Shown here piece after piece: positions 1-9,100 of a stretch of 64,000 bases of DNA. Both the position numbers and the translations under genes were made by a program. Location of the stretch: assembly GCA_903835255.1 (NCBI GenBank), contig CAILMI010000009.1, forward strand, positions 1 to 64,000, given 5' to 3'. Below the pieces are notes generated by a model that was not told the origin of the DNA, made no database searches, and saw only the letters and a list, made by a program, of their open reading frames with translations. The stretch is from an uncultured Verrucomicrobia subdivision 3 bacterium. GTDB lineage: Bacteria; Verrucomicrobiota; Verrucomicrobiia; Limisphaerales; UBA11358. Position 1 is the first letter of the stretch. Each line of letters opens with the position of its first letter.

Positions 1-1
1 C

Positions 2-1861
2 GACGACGACTACATCACGAACAATCCCCCGGTCAAGCAGGGGCTGACCTGGGCCGGCCTCCGCTGGGCGCTGACCACCTGGCACGCGAGCAACTGGCAT
101 CCTCTGACCTGGGTCTCCCACATGGCTGACTGCTCGCTCTTCGGGCTCAACGCCGGGGCGCACCACTTTGTCAGCGTCCTCCTCCACGCCGCCAATGCGG
201 CATTGCTCTTCCTCCTGCTGTTCCGGCTGACCGCCGGGCTGTGGCCCTGCGCGTTCATCGCCGCGCTGTTCGCCTGGCACCCCCTCCACGTGGAATCCGT
301 CGCCTGGGTCGCCGAACGCAAGGATGTCCTCAGCACCTTCTTCGCCCTGCTGTCGCTCTTGAGCTACACCCGGTACGCAAAAGAAAACTGCCGTCGCAGC
401 TTCTGGTTCGCAGTCCTGTTTCTGGCGCTCGGACTCATGGCTAAACCCATGCTCGTGACCCTCCCTTTTATCCTCCTTCTCCTGGATCATTGGCCCCTTC
501 GCAGAACCGGCTCAGAGTCGCCGGCCGCATTGCTCCGCGAAAAAACTCCGTTCTTCCTCCTTGCTGCCGCCGCCTGCGTCGTGACCTTCCTCGCCCAACA
601 CCAGGGGGCCGCCGTGGCGACACTGGAGAAAGTTTCTCTGGCCTACCGCCTGGAAAACCTGCCCGTGGCTTACGCGGGGTATCTGTCCAAGATTTTCTGG
701 CCGGCCAACCTCGCTGTCTTTTATCCGCTGCCGGAATGCTATCCCGCCGCTACCGTGGCCGCTGCGATCGCCGTACTCATCCTGATCTCCGTCGGCGCCT
801 GGCGCGCGCGCAAGGGCAGCCCATACGGAATCATCGGCTGGCTCTGGTTCCTCGGGATGCTGGTGCCGGTCATCGGCCTGGTGCAGGTCGGCGATCAGGC
901 GTTAGCCGACCGCTACACTTATTTTTCCGCCACCGGCATCTTCCTCGCCGTCACCTTCGGGGCCGGCGCGCTGGCCCGACGATTTTATGTTCCCGGGGCG
1001 CTGCTGACCGTCGTCGCTGCGGGAATCCTCGCCGCCTGTCTGGCGCTGACGGTGCACCAGCTGCGCTACTGGCGTAATGCCGAAACCCTGTTCCGCCACG
1101 CCATCGCTGTCACCGGCGAGAACGAGACAGCGCAGCTGAACCTGGGCGCCGCCCTCGAATCGAAAGGGGATTGGAAGGGCGCGCTGATCCACTACCGCGA
1201 GGCTCTCCGACTGAATACCAAATCGTATGAGGCGTTCAGCAACATCGGCAAAATCCTCTACGAACAAGGTCAGCCCGCCGCCGCCCTAGAATACTGCGTC
1301 CAGGCCGTCCAAATCAACCCGGGTCGGGCCACCCTGCACAACAATCTCGCCCTCGTGCTCGCCGAATTGGGGCGCTTCGATGAGGCCATTCAGGAATGCT
1401 CCCTCGCCATCCAACTGGACCCCCGCTACGCATCCCCCCGTTTTCAAATGGGCAAACTATTGTTAAAAAAAGGCCTCGGAACCGAATCAATTGCCAATTT
1501 AAAAGAGGCGTTAACGATAGAGCCTGATAATTATCCGATGCTGGTTTATGTGGCTCGCGTGCTGGCTTCGGATGAGAATCCGCAGGTCCGGAACGGGGCG
1601 GAAGCCGTTGCCCTGGCTGTCCGGATCCAGCGTCTCAGTCCGCAGCCCCAGCCGGTGGCGCTGGATACGATGGCGATGGTCTATGCGGAGGTGGGGAACT
1701 TTAAGTTAGCGCGCCAGCTTCAGGAACAGGCGGTGAACCTGACCGAGGTCGCGGGCCAAAAAGAGGATGCGGCGGCTCTGCGCAACCGGCTGGAACACTA
1801 CGCGCAGGGTCAGCCTTGGCGGGAATCCTTCCGGATCACCCCGGCGCCAGGAACAAAATAA
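2..1861 (+). CDS. Membrane glycosyltransferase-like protein with TPR tail (5' end outside window)
   Basis: The reading frame is open from base 2, so the gene starts before the window; the first ATG at 122 is internal. The visible part is 619 residues. The first ~340 are hydrophobic with many membrane spans and begin with DDDYITNNPPV, an acidic loop of the kind seen in O-mannosyltransferase/TMTC-like proteins, followed by NWHPLTWVSHM. From about residue 375 there are at least four tetratricopeptide units (for example NLGAALESKGDWKGALIHY). This layout, a GT39-like membrane domain followed by TPRs, is common in Verrucomicrobiota. The likely role is transfer of sugar from a lipid carrier to exported protein. 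Substrate is not readable. It ends against the convergent toxin-antitoxin region. Confidence 0.8.
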   Translation, partial: DDDYITNNPPVKQGLTWAGLRWALTTWHASNWHPLTWVSHMADCSLFGLNAGAHHFVSVLLHAANAALLFLLLFRLTAGLWPCAFIAALFAWHPLHVESVAWVAERKDVLSTFFALLSLLSYTRYAKENCRRSFWFAVLFLALGLMAKPMLVTLPFILLLLDHWPLRRTGSESPAALLREKTPFFLLAAAACVVTFLAQHQGAAVATLEKVSLAYRLENLPVAYAGYLSKIFWPANLAVFYPLPECYPAATVAAAIAVLILISVGAWRARKGSPYGIIGWLWFLGMLVPVIGLVQVGDQALADRYTYFSATGIFLAVTFGAGALARRFYVPGALLTVVAAGILAACLALTVHQLRYWRNAETLFRHAIAVTGENETAQLNLGAALESKGDWKGALIHYREALRLNTKSYEAFSNIGKILYEQGQPAAALEYCVQAVQINPGRATLHNNLALVLAELGRFDEAIQECSLAIQLDPRYASPRFQMGKLLLKKGLGTESIANLKEALTIEPDNYPMLVYVARVLASDENPQVRNGAEAVALAVRIQRLSPQPQPVALDTMAMVYAEVGNFKLARQLQEQAVNLTEVAGQKEDAAALRNRLEHYAQGQPWRESFRITPAPGTK

Positions 1862-1867
1862 ATCGCA

Positions 1868-1907
1868 TGAGCGGGGCGGAGAATTCGCCAGTCGCGGTTT
1901 TCACCGT
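1868..1907. repeat. 40-bp exact copy of a purL 3' segment
   Basis: These 40 bases are identical to 3403-3442, inside the 3' end of purL, in the same orientation. Read leftwards, the frame gives [12 protein letters not shown] as in PurL. Upstream in that frame the sequence (VVKVSDDRF) is also PurL-like but no longer identical, so this is probably a remnant of a duplicated or foreign purL end. The two copies flank the toxin-antitoxin genes and the pseudopilin as direct repeats. Confidence 0.85.
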
Positions 1908-1963
1908 GAACCTGTCGTCGCTGACTTTCACGACATAGAGTGCGTCCTGGCAGCATGGGTTGC

Positions 1964-2279
1964 TCAAAAGTTCTGCTTGTCTGGGATTTCCGGTTCGCTC
2001 CGCGCGCCGTGCCAGATACGGACAATGGCGACACACTGTTTTTCCGCCAGAACTTTGTAAATGATGCGGTAAGGGCGAAGAATGATCTCGCGAATCGTTT
2101 CATCACTTTCTTCCGGCACAACTCGGCCAATCTGGGGGGAACCGAGCGAGAAAATCCACTTTGGAGATGAGTCGATAGCCGAATGTTTCTGCCGCGGCGG
2201 AATTGTCTTCGGCGATGAAAAACACGATAGCCTGCAAATCGTCGAGCGCCTGTTCCGACCAGATTATTTTGAAAGCCAT
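1964..2279 (-). pseudogene. ParE/RelE-family toxin, frameshifted
   Basis: Translation from the ATG at 2279 gives MAFKIIWSEQALDDLQAIVF, a typical ParE/RelE start, and continues to LISKVDFLARFP. There a run of six G (2134-2139 on the plus strand) holds one base too many, and the frame soon stops. Removing one base restores QIGRVVPEESDETIREIIL and then PYRIIYKVLAEKQCVAIVR to a stop at 1964, about 104 residues in all, the normal length of the family. The start overlaps the end of the antitoxin by 16 bases, as expected for a module. It is either a real inactivating frameshift or a homopolymer error in the sequence. Confidence 0.8.
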
Positions 2280-2449
2280 GAAGCAAGCTGCCGTTTGACT
2301 TCATCGTGCGGGATAGTCTGGCCATGCTCAATCTGGTTAAGTCCTTTGCGGACGGCAGCCAGGAATTCCACCCGCTCGGCGATGACGTTTAGACTGGCAT
2401 CATCCGGCAGGCGCTCAATGCAATCCAAAACCAGTTGTTTGTCGCTCAT
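2264..2449 (-). CDS. Antitoxin of a ParE/RelE-type module
   Basis: This 61-residue acidic protein (MSDKQLVLDCIERLPDDASL... IPHDEVKRQLASWLSK) matches the short antitoxins that precede ParE-type toxins. The C-terminal HDEVKRQLASWL segment is the usual toxin-binding tail. It is intact and starts 10 bases after the stop of the pseudopilin gene. The toxin gene begins inside its 3' end. Since the toxin frame is broken, the antitoxin may be an orphan. Its promoter would have to lie in the 3' end of the pseudopilin gene. Confidence 0.75.
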   Translation of the reverse strand: MSDKQLVLDCIERLPDDASLNVIAERVEFLAAVRKGLNQIEHGQTIPHDEVKRQLASWLSK

Positions 2450-2458
2450 GCCGAAAAA

Positions 2459-3289
2459 TTAGCCTCTCCCGAAGGCTTTGCAAGCGGGATTCCGGCAATG
2501 GAGTTGCGGCGACAATTTTTCGCGGTGCGGCAAATAGTCGCGGTTCCAGCGAACCAAGGCGTCGTCGCTGGTGTCTTCAAAGAGAAATTTCAGCGTCGGC
2601 GATTCGGCGTGGCCGTCGCAAAAGACCACGTTGGCTTTGCCTTGGTGACGGGTATTACTTCTTTGGGTGCTTCCCATTTCATCTTGCACCCCATCCGTTC
2701 GCCAGAGCAGATACCAACTATCCTGAACACCGGCTTTGCCTCCCTTAAACCCATCGCCAATAGCTATCATTTTGCTTGGGCTAACAACCTCTGACCCGCT
2801 AATCGGTGGGGCGGGATTGCGTTCTGATGAACGCACCATCCATAAATGTTGTCCACCCAATCCAAGCGAGTTTGTCTCTGTTCCCGAACTCATGCCATAA
2901 GCGTTGTATCCATAGTCTGAATATCCCATATAGCCATTCGGCTGATACGCGGCAGGACAATGCCAGATGCCTGGCGGAGGATTATCCAGCGTCTTTTGAG
3001 CGCGCGCAGGAACATCTAATGCGCGCGATAGAATTTTATCCCAGAGTTTGTCGCCATTGTCAGGCTGCCGTAACGCAACCAGCGGATAGAAATGATTGTC
3101 CGAAACAAATCCCTGTAAAGTGATTCCTAGTTGCCGGACATTATTGACGCATTGAATTTGCCGCGCTCGTTGTAAACTGCGTGACAAAGCTGGCAGCAAG
3201 AGCGCGGCGAGAATCCCGATGATGGCGACAATGACCAAAAGTTCTATCAGCGTGAAACCAGTTTGTTCACAATTAATTCGCCTTTGCAT
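2459..3289 (-). CDS. Type II secretion/type IV pilin-like pseudopilin (H-X9-DG protein)
   Basis: The protein has a prepilin leader and hydrophobic helix, GFTLIELLVIVAIIGILAAL, with the G|F cleavage site and the conserved Glu at +5. Near the C-terminus, HQGKANVVFCDG is the H-X9-DG processing-associated motif found in the many pseudopilin-like proteins of Verrucomicrobiota, Planctomycetes and Lentisphaerae. The ATG at 3289 is chosen because it gives a short leader (MQRRINCEQTG); a TTG at 3307 in the same frame lies inside the purL terminator hairpin. These proteins are usually numerous orphans in their genomes; a surface or secretion role is inferred. It lies between the 40-bp direct repeats. 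Confidence 0.85.
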   Translation of the reverse strand: MQRRINCEQTGFTLIELLVIVAIIGILAALLLPALSRSLQRARQIQCVNNVRQLGITLQGFVSDNHFYPLVALRQPDNGDKLWDKILSRALDVPARAQKTLDNPPPGIWHCPAAYQPNGYMGYSDYGYNAYGMSSGTETNSLGLGGQHLWMVRSSERNPAPPISGSEVVSPSKMIAIGDGFKGGKAGVQDSWYLLWRTDGVQDEMGSTQRSNTRHQGKANVVFCDGHAESPTLKFLFEDTSDDALVRWNRDYLPHREKLSPQLHCRNPACKAFGRG

Positions 3290-3296
3290 GAAACTA

Positions 3297-3329
3297 AAAC
3301 AACGCAACCGGAAATTGGTTGCGTTGTTT
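3297..3329 (-). terminator. Intrinsic terminator after purL
   Basis: A perfect 13-bp stem (AAACAACGCAACC with its complement, 7-base loop) lies 24 bases after the purL stop. On the minus strand it is followed by TTTTAGTTT. This would end the purS-purQ-purL transcript just before the pseudopilin start. Confidence 0.8.
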
Positions 3330-3352
3330 CTGAATGTGTTTTCAACAGAGGA

Positions 3353-5812
3353 CTACGCCATCGCGCGGGCGATGCTGTTCCACCAGGCGTCGTGCAATTC
3401 GGTGAGCGGGGCGGAGAATTCGCCAGTCGCGGTTTTCACCGTCAACGTGGTGCCGCCGACGTGGCCGATCTGGACCGCGGGAACGCCCATGAGCTTGGCG
3501 CGCTCAACGACTTTCACAGCGTCCAGCGGTTTGCAGCTGATGACGATGCGCGATTGCGTTTCGCCGAAGAGCAAAGCATCGAGGCGAACCTGTAGCGGCG
3601 GTCTATGACCGCCGTTCGCATCTAAGCTGTTTTCTCGGCGGTCACAGACCGCCGCTACAGATGACAAATCAACCGTCGCGCCGATAAGGCGCGGTGTTTC
3701 ACGGGCGATGAGCTGGCTGATGCAGCTTTCCGCCAGCGCGACGGCCAGGCCGCCCTCGCTGCAATCGTGCGCGCTTTTCACCAGGCCGGACTGGATCAGG
3801 CCGATGAGCGTGGTGTGGAGCGTCTTGGCGACTTCCAGATCGCACCGCGGCGGCGAGCCGTTCTTTTGGCCGTGGACAACTTGCAGATACGCGCTGCCGC
3901 CAAGGCCTTGCAGCGGCGTGGATTCCACCGCGTCGCCGAGCAGGAGGATGGCGTCGCCTTCGTCCTTGAACCATTGCGTGGTGACGTGCTCCCGCTTCTC
4001 GATCAGGCCGACGACGGAAATCGTGGGCGTCGGATCAATCGGGCCGGCGGGGCTTTGATTGTAGAGTGAGCAGTTGCCCCCGGTGACGGGCGCATTGAAG
4101 GCTTTGCAGCCTTCCGCCAGGCCGCGCACGGATTCCTTGATCTGCCAGAACAGCTCGGGCTTGAGCGGGCTGGGCATGTTGAGATTGTCCGTCGCTCCCA
4201 GCGGCAACGCTCCGGAGCAGGCCAGATTGCGGCACGCCTCGGCCACGGCAATTTTTGCGCCTTCGTAGGGATCGAGATAAACGTAGCCGCCGTTGCAATC
4301 CACGGTCATGGCGATGAGTTTTTCAGAAACGGTCGGGTCGCCCACTTTGGCGGCGAGTTCCGCGCTCATCACCGGCAGGGAATCCGTCTTGATGCGGATG
4401 ACCGCCGCGTCGCTGCCCGGCAGCACCACCGAGCCGTCCCGGACTTGGTGATCGTATTGGCGGTAGACCCAGTTCTTCGAGGCAATGCTCGGCCACGCCA
4501 GCAGCTTCTTCAAATCTTCGGCGGGCGTTGTGGTGTCGGCGATGCCGTTGAGGCGAAACGCTTGCACGTCTTTCAGATACGCGGGCTCGACGGCGTCGCG
4601 CTGATACACCGGCGATTCGTCGGCGATCTTGCGCGCGGGAATGTCCACGACCAGTTTGCCGCCGTGGCGCACTTTCATGTGGCCGGTGTCGGTGATGATG
4701 CCGATCTCGGACCACGGCAGATCCCATTTATCGAAAATGCGCTTCACTTCCTCTTCGCGGCCCTTGTGGACGACGATGAGCATGCGCTCCTGCGATTCGG
4801 AGAGCATGATTTCATAGCTGCTCATGTTCGGTGCGCGCTGAGGAACTTTGTCGAGCTCGATCTCAATGCCCGTGCCGGCGCGCGCGGCCATTTCGCAGGT
4901 GGAACAGGTCAAGCCCGCCGCGCCCATGTCCTGCATGCCCGCGACGCACCCGGTGGCGAGCAATTCGAGGCACGCTTCGCAGACGAGCTTCTCCATGAAG
5001 GGATCGCCCACCTGCACCGCGCCGCGCTGCTGCTCAGCGGATTCCTCGGTCAAATCCTGCGACGCAAACGCTGCGCCCGCGAGACCGTCGCGGCCCGTCG
5101 CCGGGCCCACATAAAACACCGGGTTGCCCACGCCCTTGGCTGCGCCGCGCGTGATCTGGTCATGGCGCAGCACGCCGAGGCAGAACGCGTTCACCAGCGG
5201 ATTGCCTTGATAGGTCTTGTCGAAATACACCTCGCCCGCCACGGTCGGGATGCCGAAGCAATTCCCGTAGTGCGCAATGCCGCTGACGACGCCGGCGAAG
5301 AGGCGCCGGTTGTTTTTCAACTGCGCTTCTTCTTCCGCTTCTGTAGCGGCGCTCTGTGAGCGCCGTTCTTCGCCATCCGTCGGCGGTCGCAGACCGCCGC
5401 TACAGATCGGCCCGAAGCGCAGCGAGTTCACCGCGCACACCGGCCGCGCGCCCATCGTGAAGATGTCGCGCACGATGCCGCCCACGCCGGTGGTCGCGCC
5501 CTGAAACGGCTCGACCGCGCTGGGGTGGTTATGCGACTCGATCTTGAACGCGATGGCGATGCCGTCGCCGATGTCGATGATGCCGGCGTTTTCCTCGCCC
5601 GCGCCGACGAGGATCTTGGGCGACTGGGTGGGAAAGGTCTTGAGCAGCGGCTTGGTGTTTTTGTAGCTGCAATGCTCGCTCCACATCACGGAAAAGATGC
5701 CGAGCTCGGTGTAGCTCGGCGTGCGGCCGAGGATTTCCACGGCGTGGGCGTATTCTTCCGGCGTGAGGTTATGCTTGGCAACCAACTCGGGGGTGATGGC
5801 GGGTTCGGTCAT
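3353..5812 (-). CDS. purL: Phosphoribosylformylglycinamidine synthase subunit PurL
   Basis: PurL makes FGAM from FGAR with ATP and ammonia supplied by PurQ, the fourth step of purine synthesis. The small-type PurL fold is clear: [20 protein letters not shown] near the N-terminus, [20 protein letters not shown] (residues ~92-111), GGNCSLYNQ, and a C-terminal HDAWWNSI. At 819 residues it is longer than the usual 730-750. Part of the excess is two low-homology inserts, residues ~137-161 and ~718-740, encoded exactly where palindromic repeats lie (5341-5405 and 3590-3660). Both keep the frame. The order on the minus strand is purS-purQ-purL, with 133 AT-rich bases between purQ and purL. Confidence 0.95.
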   Translation of the reverse strand: MTEPAITPELVAKHNLTPEEYAHAVEILGRTPSYTELGIFSVMWSEHCSYKNTKPLLKTFPTQSPKILVGAGEENAGIIDIGDGIAIAFKIESHNHPSAVEPFQGATTGVGGIVRDIFTMGARPVCAVNSLRFGPICSGGLRPPTDGEERRSQSAATEAEEEAQLKNNRRLFAGVVSGIAHYGNCFGIPTVAGEVYFDKTYQGNPLVNAFCLGVLRHDQITRGAAKGVGNPVFYVGPATGRDGLAGAAFASQDLTEESAEQQRGAVQVGDPFMEKLVCEACLELLATGCVAGMQDMGAAGLTCSTCEMAARAGTGIEIELDKVPQRAPNMSSYEIMLSESQERMLIVVHKGREEEVKRIFDKWDLPWSEIGIITDTGHMKVRHGGKLVVDIPARKIADESPVYQRDAVEPAYLKDVQAFRLNGIADTTTPAEDLKKLLAWPSIASKNWVYRQYDHQVRDGSVVLPGSDAAVIRIKTDSLPVMSAELAAKVGDPTVSEKLIAMTVDCNGGYVYLDPYEGAKIAVAEACRNLACSGALPLGATDNLNMPSPLKPELFWQIKESVRGLAEGCKAFNAPVTGGNCSLYNQSPAGPIDPTPTISVVGLIEKREHVTTQWFKDEGDAILLLGDAVESTPLQGLGGSAYLQVVHGQKNGSPPRCDLEVAKTLHTTLIGLIQSGLVKSAHDCSEGGLAVALAESCISQLIARETPRLIGATVDLSSVAAVCDRRENSLDANGGHRPPLQVRLDALLFGETQSRIVISCKPLDAVKVVERAKLMGVPAVQIGHVGGTTLTVKTATGEFSAPLTELHDAWWNSIARAMA
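3590..3660. repeat. Palindromic repeat inside the purL 3' region
   Basis: This has two 25-bp inverted arms, CTGTAGCGGCGGTCTATGAC... and its complement, with one mismatch. Each arm is itself an imperfect palindrome (CGGCGGTC/GACCGCCG), with a 21-base centre. It resembles REP-like elements. It is read through in frame by purL, adding about 22 residues ([18 protein letters not shown]). Confidence 0.85.
5341..5405. repeat. Second copy of the palindromic repeat inside purL
   Basis: The arms CTGTAGCGGCGCTCTGTGAG... and ...CAGACCGCCGCTACAG are nearly the same as in the copy at 3590-3660, with a shorter centre. It also sits in the purL coding frame, adding a segment that begins [18 protein letters not shown] between the FGP and LFAGVVSG motifs. 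Confidence 0.85.
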
Positions 5813-5945
5813 GACAAAAATAAAATAATAAATTTACGGCAAAAAATTCTTTAACCGCGAACGGCGCGAAATGCGCGAACAAGCATACAAAAATTCTTTT
5901 CGCGTCTTGGGCGTCTTTCGCGGTTATTAATTCCAATCTTTGTTA

Positions 5946-6656
5946 TCAAGCTCTCGCCGCGACAGTCTTGTTCTTCAAAGCGGCAAAAATGCTTTCAAAA
6001 ATCCATTTGCCGTCGTCGCTGCCGAGCAGGGATTCGCAGGCGCGTTCGGGATGCGGCATCAGGCCAGCCACATTCCGCTTCTCATTGCAGATGCCGGCGA
6101 TGTTTTGCACGGCACCATTCGGATTCGCGGCGTCGGTCAGGTTGCCGCCCTGATCGCAGTATTGCCACAGGATCTGGTGGTTGGCCTTGAGCTTTGCGAG
6201 CGTTTCAGTGTCGGCAAAATAGCAGCCTTCGCCGTGGGCGATGGGAACGCGCAGAATTTTCTCCGCCGGAATCCGGCTCGTGAACGGCGAATCGTGCGTG
6301 GCGGTCTTGAGAAAGACGTTTTCGCAGTGGAATTGCAGGTCGCGGTTGCGGATGAGCGCGCCGGGCAGCAGGCCGGCCTCGGTGAGGACTTGAAAGCCGT
6401 TGCAGATGCCCAGCACCAGGCCGCCGTTGTCGGCGAATTGTTTCACGGCCTGCATCACCGGGCTGAACCGCGCGATCGCGCCGCAGCGCAGGTAATCGCC
6501 GTAGCTGAACCCGCCGGGCACGATGACGGCGTCGGTGTCGCCGAGCGAGGCATCCTTGTGCCAGACCAGCCGCGCGGAATGGCCGAGCAGGCGGACGGCG
6601 TGGACGGCGTCCTGATCGCAGTTGCTGGCGGGGAATTGGAGAACAGAAAAATTCAT
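5946..6656 (-). CDS. purQ: Phosphoribosylformylglycinamidine synthase glutaminase subunit PurQ
   Basis: PurQ hydrolyses glutamine and feeds ammonia to PurL. It is a class I glutamine amidotransferase: the nucleophile elbow GICNGFQVL (catalytic Cys), VPGGFSYGDYLRCG in the first half, and MPHPERA with the catalytic His and Glu near the end. The ATG at 6656 gives MNFSVLQFPASNCDQDA, matching the family N-terminus. An ATG at 6683 overlaps the purS stop (ATGA) and would add nine residues, so it cannot be excluded. Length ~236 residues is normal for the stand-alone subunit. Confidence 0.93.
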   Translation of the reverse strand: MNFSVLQFPASNCDQDAVHAVRLLGHSARLVWHKDASLGDTDAVIVPGGFSYGDYLRCGAIARFSPVMQAVKQFADNGGLVLGICNGFQVLTEAGLLPGALIRNRDLQFHCENVFLKTATHDSPFTSRIPAEKILRVPIAHGEGCYFADTETLAKLKANHQILWQYCDQGGNLTDAANPNGAVQNIAGICNEKRNVAGLMPHPERACESLLGSDDGKWIFESIFAALKNKTVAARA

Positions 6657-6679
6657 GATCGATCGACGGGCGAATGCCG

Positions 6680-6922
6680 TCATTCAATTTCCAGCTTGTA
6701 GTCTTCGATCACCGGGTTGCTGAGCAGCTTGTGCGCCGCCTCGTTCAAGGCTTTATGTGCGGCGGCCTTGTCGGTGCCGGGCGCGAGGTCGATCTCGATG
6801 TATTTGCCGATGTGGACGCCGGTGACGCCGGAGTAGCCCATGTGTTCAAGGGCGGTCTGGACGGTTTTGCCCTGGGGATCCAAGACGGCTTTTTTCGGGG
6901 TGATGATGATTTTTGCTTTCAT
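6680..6922 (-). CDS. purS: FGAM synthase subunit PurS
   Basis: This 80-residue protein (MKAKIIITPKKAVLDPQGKT...) is the small bridging subunit of the three-part FGAM synthase. It shows the family's VLDPQGKTVQTALEHMGY segment and the YKLEIE end. It lies directly before purQ with adjoining or overlapping ends, consistent with one PurSQL complex made from one transcript. It is divergent from zwf across an 80-100-bp gap. Confidence 0.93.
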   Translation of the reverse strand: MKAKIIITPKKAVLDPQGKTVQTALEHMGYSGVTGVHIGKYIEIDLAPGTDKAAAHKALNEAAHKLLSNPVIEDYKLEIE

Positions 6923-7023
6923 GCGCGCGGCCGTGATTTTGCCGCAAGCCGGTGCGCCGGGCGAGGTTTTTTTGAAAACAAGAAACGTTGAAATGATATC
7001 GATTTTTGAATAAGGTCGGCACC

Positions 7024-8574
7024 GTGCACATTTTAAACTCTTTGGACAAGGCTCCCGGGGGCAATGGCGACCGGAAAAATCTGGACACCTGCTCCATCGT
7101 CATCTTCGGCGCCAGCGGCGATCTGACCGCCCGCAAGCTCATCCCCGCGCTCTACCATCTGTTTAAGGAAAACCAGATGCCGGCGACGTTCCGCGTCGTC
7201 GGCTTTGCGCGCCGCGAGAAGACGGATGCGGTGTGGCGCCAGGAGTTGCGCACCGCGCTCGAGCAGTTTTCCCGCACCCATCCGGTGGACAATGCGGTCT
7301 GGGCCGCCTTCGCGGACAATATTTTTTATTGCGTGGGCGACCTGACCGATGACGCCGCCTACTCGAAGCTCGAGGCCCGGCTGAGCGCCTTTGGCGACCC
7401 GGCCCTGCGCGAAAACCTCCTGTTTTATCTCGCGATTTCCCCGAGCCAGTTCGGCGAAGTGGTCGAGCAGGTCCATCGCTCGCAGCTATTGAAGCGGGAG
7501 GGCCCCGGCTGGCAGCGCATCGTGGTGGAAAAGCCCTTCGGCCACGACCTGGCCTCGGCGCACAAGCTCAACCACGAGCTGACCCGCTACGCCAATGAAT
7601 CGCAGGTGTTCCGCATAGACCATTACTTGGGCAAGGAAACGGTGCAGAACATCCTGATGTTCCGCTTTTCCAACTCCATTTTCGAGCGGCTCTGGACCCG
7701 CGAATCCGTGGATCATATCCAGATCACCGTCAGCGAAAAAATCGGCGTGGGGGAGCGCGGCGGCTATTACGAGGAGGCCGGCGCCCTACGCGACATGGTC
7801 CAAAACCACATGCTGCAGGTCCTGTCCCTCATCGCCATGGAGCCGCCCGTGTCGCTGGAGGCCGAGTCCGTCCGCGATGAAAAGGTGAAGCTGCTCAAAT
7901 CCATCCGCCCGCTCACCTCCGAGGACGTCGCCCGCCAGATCGTCCGGGGCCAGTATTTCGCCGGGGCGGTCGGTGGACAGCCGCGTCCCGGCTACCGGCA
8001 GGAGACTAAGGTGAAGCCGGACTCGAATGTGGAGACGTTTGCGGCGCTGAAATTGTTCATCGACAACTGGCGCTGGAGCGGCGTGCCGTTTTATCTGCGC
8101 ACCGGCAAAAATCTCCCGATGAGCGCCAGCGAAGTGCGGATCCAGTTCCGCCCCACGCCCAATGTCCTGTTCGCAGCCCAATGCGGCACGCAGCTCGACG
8201 CCAATGCGCTCACCCTGCGGCTCCAGCCCAACGAGGGCATCTCCCTGCACTTCAATGGCAAGGTCCCCGGGATGAGCCTCGGCATGCGGCCCGTGCGCAT
8301 GCACTTCAGCTACGATTCCGAGTTCGGAGCTTACACGCCCGAGGCCTACGAACGACTTCTGCTGGAGGCCATCGCCGGCGATGCCACGCTCTTTATCCGC
8401 CACGACGAAGTGGAGACGGCGTGGAAAATCGCTGATTCGATCCGCACCGGCTGGGAGGGCAAGCCGCTGACCAACCGGGAATTTTATGCGGCGGGCACCT
8501 GGGGCCCGATCGCAGCCGACGATCTGCTGGCGACACTCGGCCACACCTGGCACGAGCCGCAAGTCATCAAGTGA
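7024..8574 (+). CDS. zwf: Glucose-6-phosphate 1-dehydrogenase
   Basis: It oxidises glucose 6-phosphate to 6-phosphogluconolactone with NADP, entering the pentose phosphate pathway. Visible motifs are the nucleotide-binding IFGASGDLTARKLIPALYHL, VEKPFGHD, and the active-site RIDHYLGKETVQN. Length is ~516 residues, as in the family. No ATG is available. GTG at 7024 is preferred because AAGG lies eight bases before it; a TTG at 7006 would extend the protein by six residues. A possible promoter for it lies in the short divergent gap with purS (TTGAAA at 6972). Confidence 0.93.
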   Translation: MHILNSLDKAPGGNGDRKNLDTCSIVIFGASGDLTARKLIPALYHLFKENQMPATFRVVGFARREKTDAVWRQELRTALEQFSRTHPVDNAVWAAFADNIFYCVGDLTDDAAYSKLEARLSAFGDPALRENLLFYLAISPSQFGEVVEQVHRSQLLKREGPGWQRIVVEKPFGHDLASAHKLNHELTRYANESQVFRIDHYLGKETVQNILMFRFSNSIFERLWTRESVDHIQITVSEKIGVGERGGYYEEAGALRDMVQNHMLQVLSLIAMEPPVSLEAESVRDEKVKLLKSIRPLTSEDVARQIVRGQYFAGAVGGQPRPGYRQETKVKPDSNVETFAALKLFIDNWRWSGVPFYLRTGKNLPMSASEVRIQFRPTPNVLFAAQCGTQLDANALTLRLQPNEGISLHFNGKVPGMSLGMRPVRMHFSYDSEFGAYTPEAYERLLLEAIAGDATLFIRHDEVETAWKIADSIRTGWEGKPLTNREFYAAGTWGPIAADDLLATLGHTWHEPQVIK

Positions 8575-8589
8575 CGGGGCTCCACCCGG

Positions 8590-9093
8590 ATGCAAACGCT
8601 CGAACCGCCCGACTCGCACCACCTCAATGCCGCCCTCGGCTGGCTGGAGCTAGGAAGTGTTGGGGAGTCGCGCGCCGAGTTGGCTGAAATCTCACCCCTC
8701 CACCAGCGGCACCCCGCCGTGCTCGACGTCCGCTGGAGAGTGTGTGCGCAGCAGGAAGAATGGCGCGCGGCCCTGGAGATCGCCTGTTCGGAAATGGAAG
8801 TTGCGCCCGGGGACCCCTCGGGCTGGCTGCATCGCGCGTACGCGTTGCGGCGTGTGCAGGACGGAGGTCTGGCGAAGGCATGGGAGGCTCTGCTCCCGGC
8901 GGCTGAAATCTTTCCCGAAGAGCCGGTCATTGCCTACAACCTGTCCTGCTACGCCTGCCGGATGCAGCAGCTGGACCTGGCGCGGCACTGGTTTCATCGC
9001 TCCGTGGCAGCGGGCCATAAAGAGGCCCTCCAGCAAATGGCGCTGGCGGATGAGGATCTGCAGCCGCTGTGGGCCGAAATCCAGAATCTCTGA
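8590..9093 (+). CDS. Small TPR-like protein
   Basis: This 167-residue protein is helical, with TPR-like units (LNAALGWLELGSVGESRAEL; VIAYNLSCYACRMQQLDLAR; HWFHRSVAAGHKEALQQMAL). It has no signal peptide or membrane segment. It lies 15 bases after zwf and just before an ABC ATPase, so it may be co-transcribed. It was recognised only at the level of the repeat fold; partner and role are unknown. Confidence 0.75.
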   Translation: MQTLEPPDSHHLNAALGWLELGSVGESRAELAEISPLHQRHPAVLDVRWRVCAQQEEWRAALEIACSEMEVAPGDPSGWLHRAYALRRVQDGGLAKAWEALLPAAEIFPEEPVIAYNLSCYACRMQQLDLARHWFHRSVAAGHKEALQQMALADEDLQPLWAEIQNL

Positions 9094-9100
9094 AGACCCT

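Noticed and set aside
4445-5359. 304-residue open frame opposite purL
   Set aside because: Antisense to conserved PurL motifs and without features of its own.
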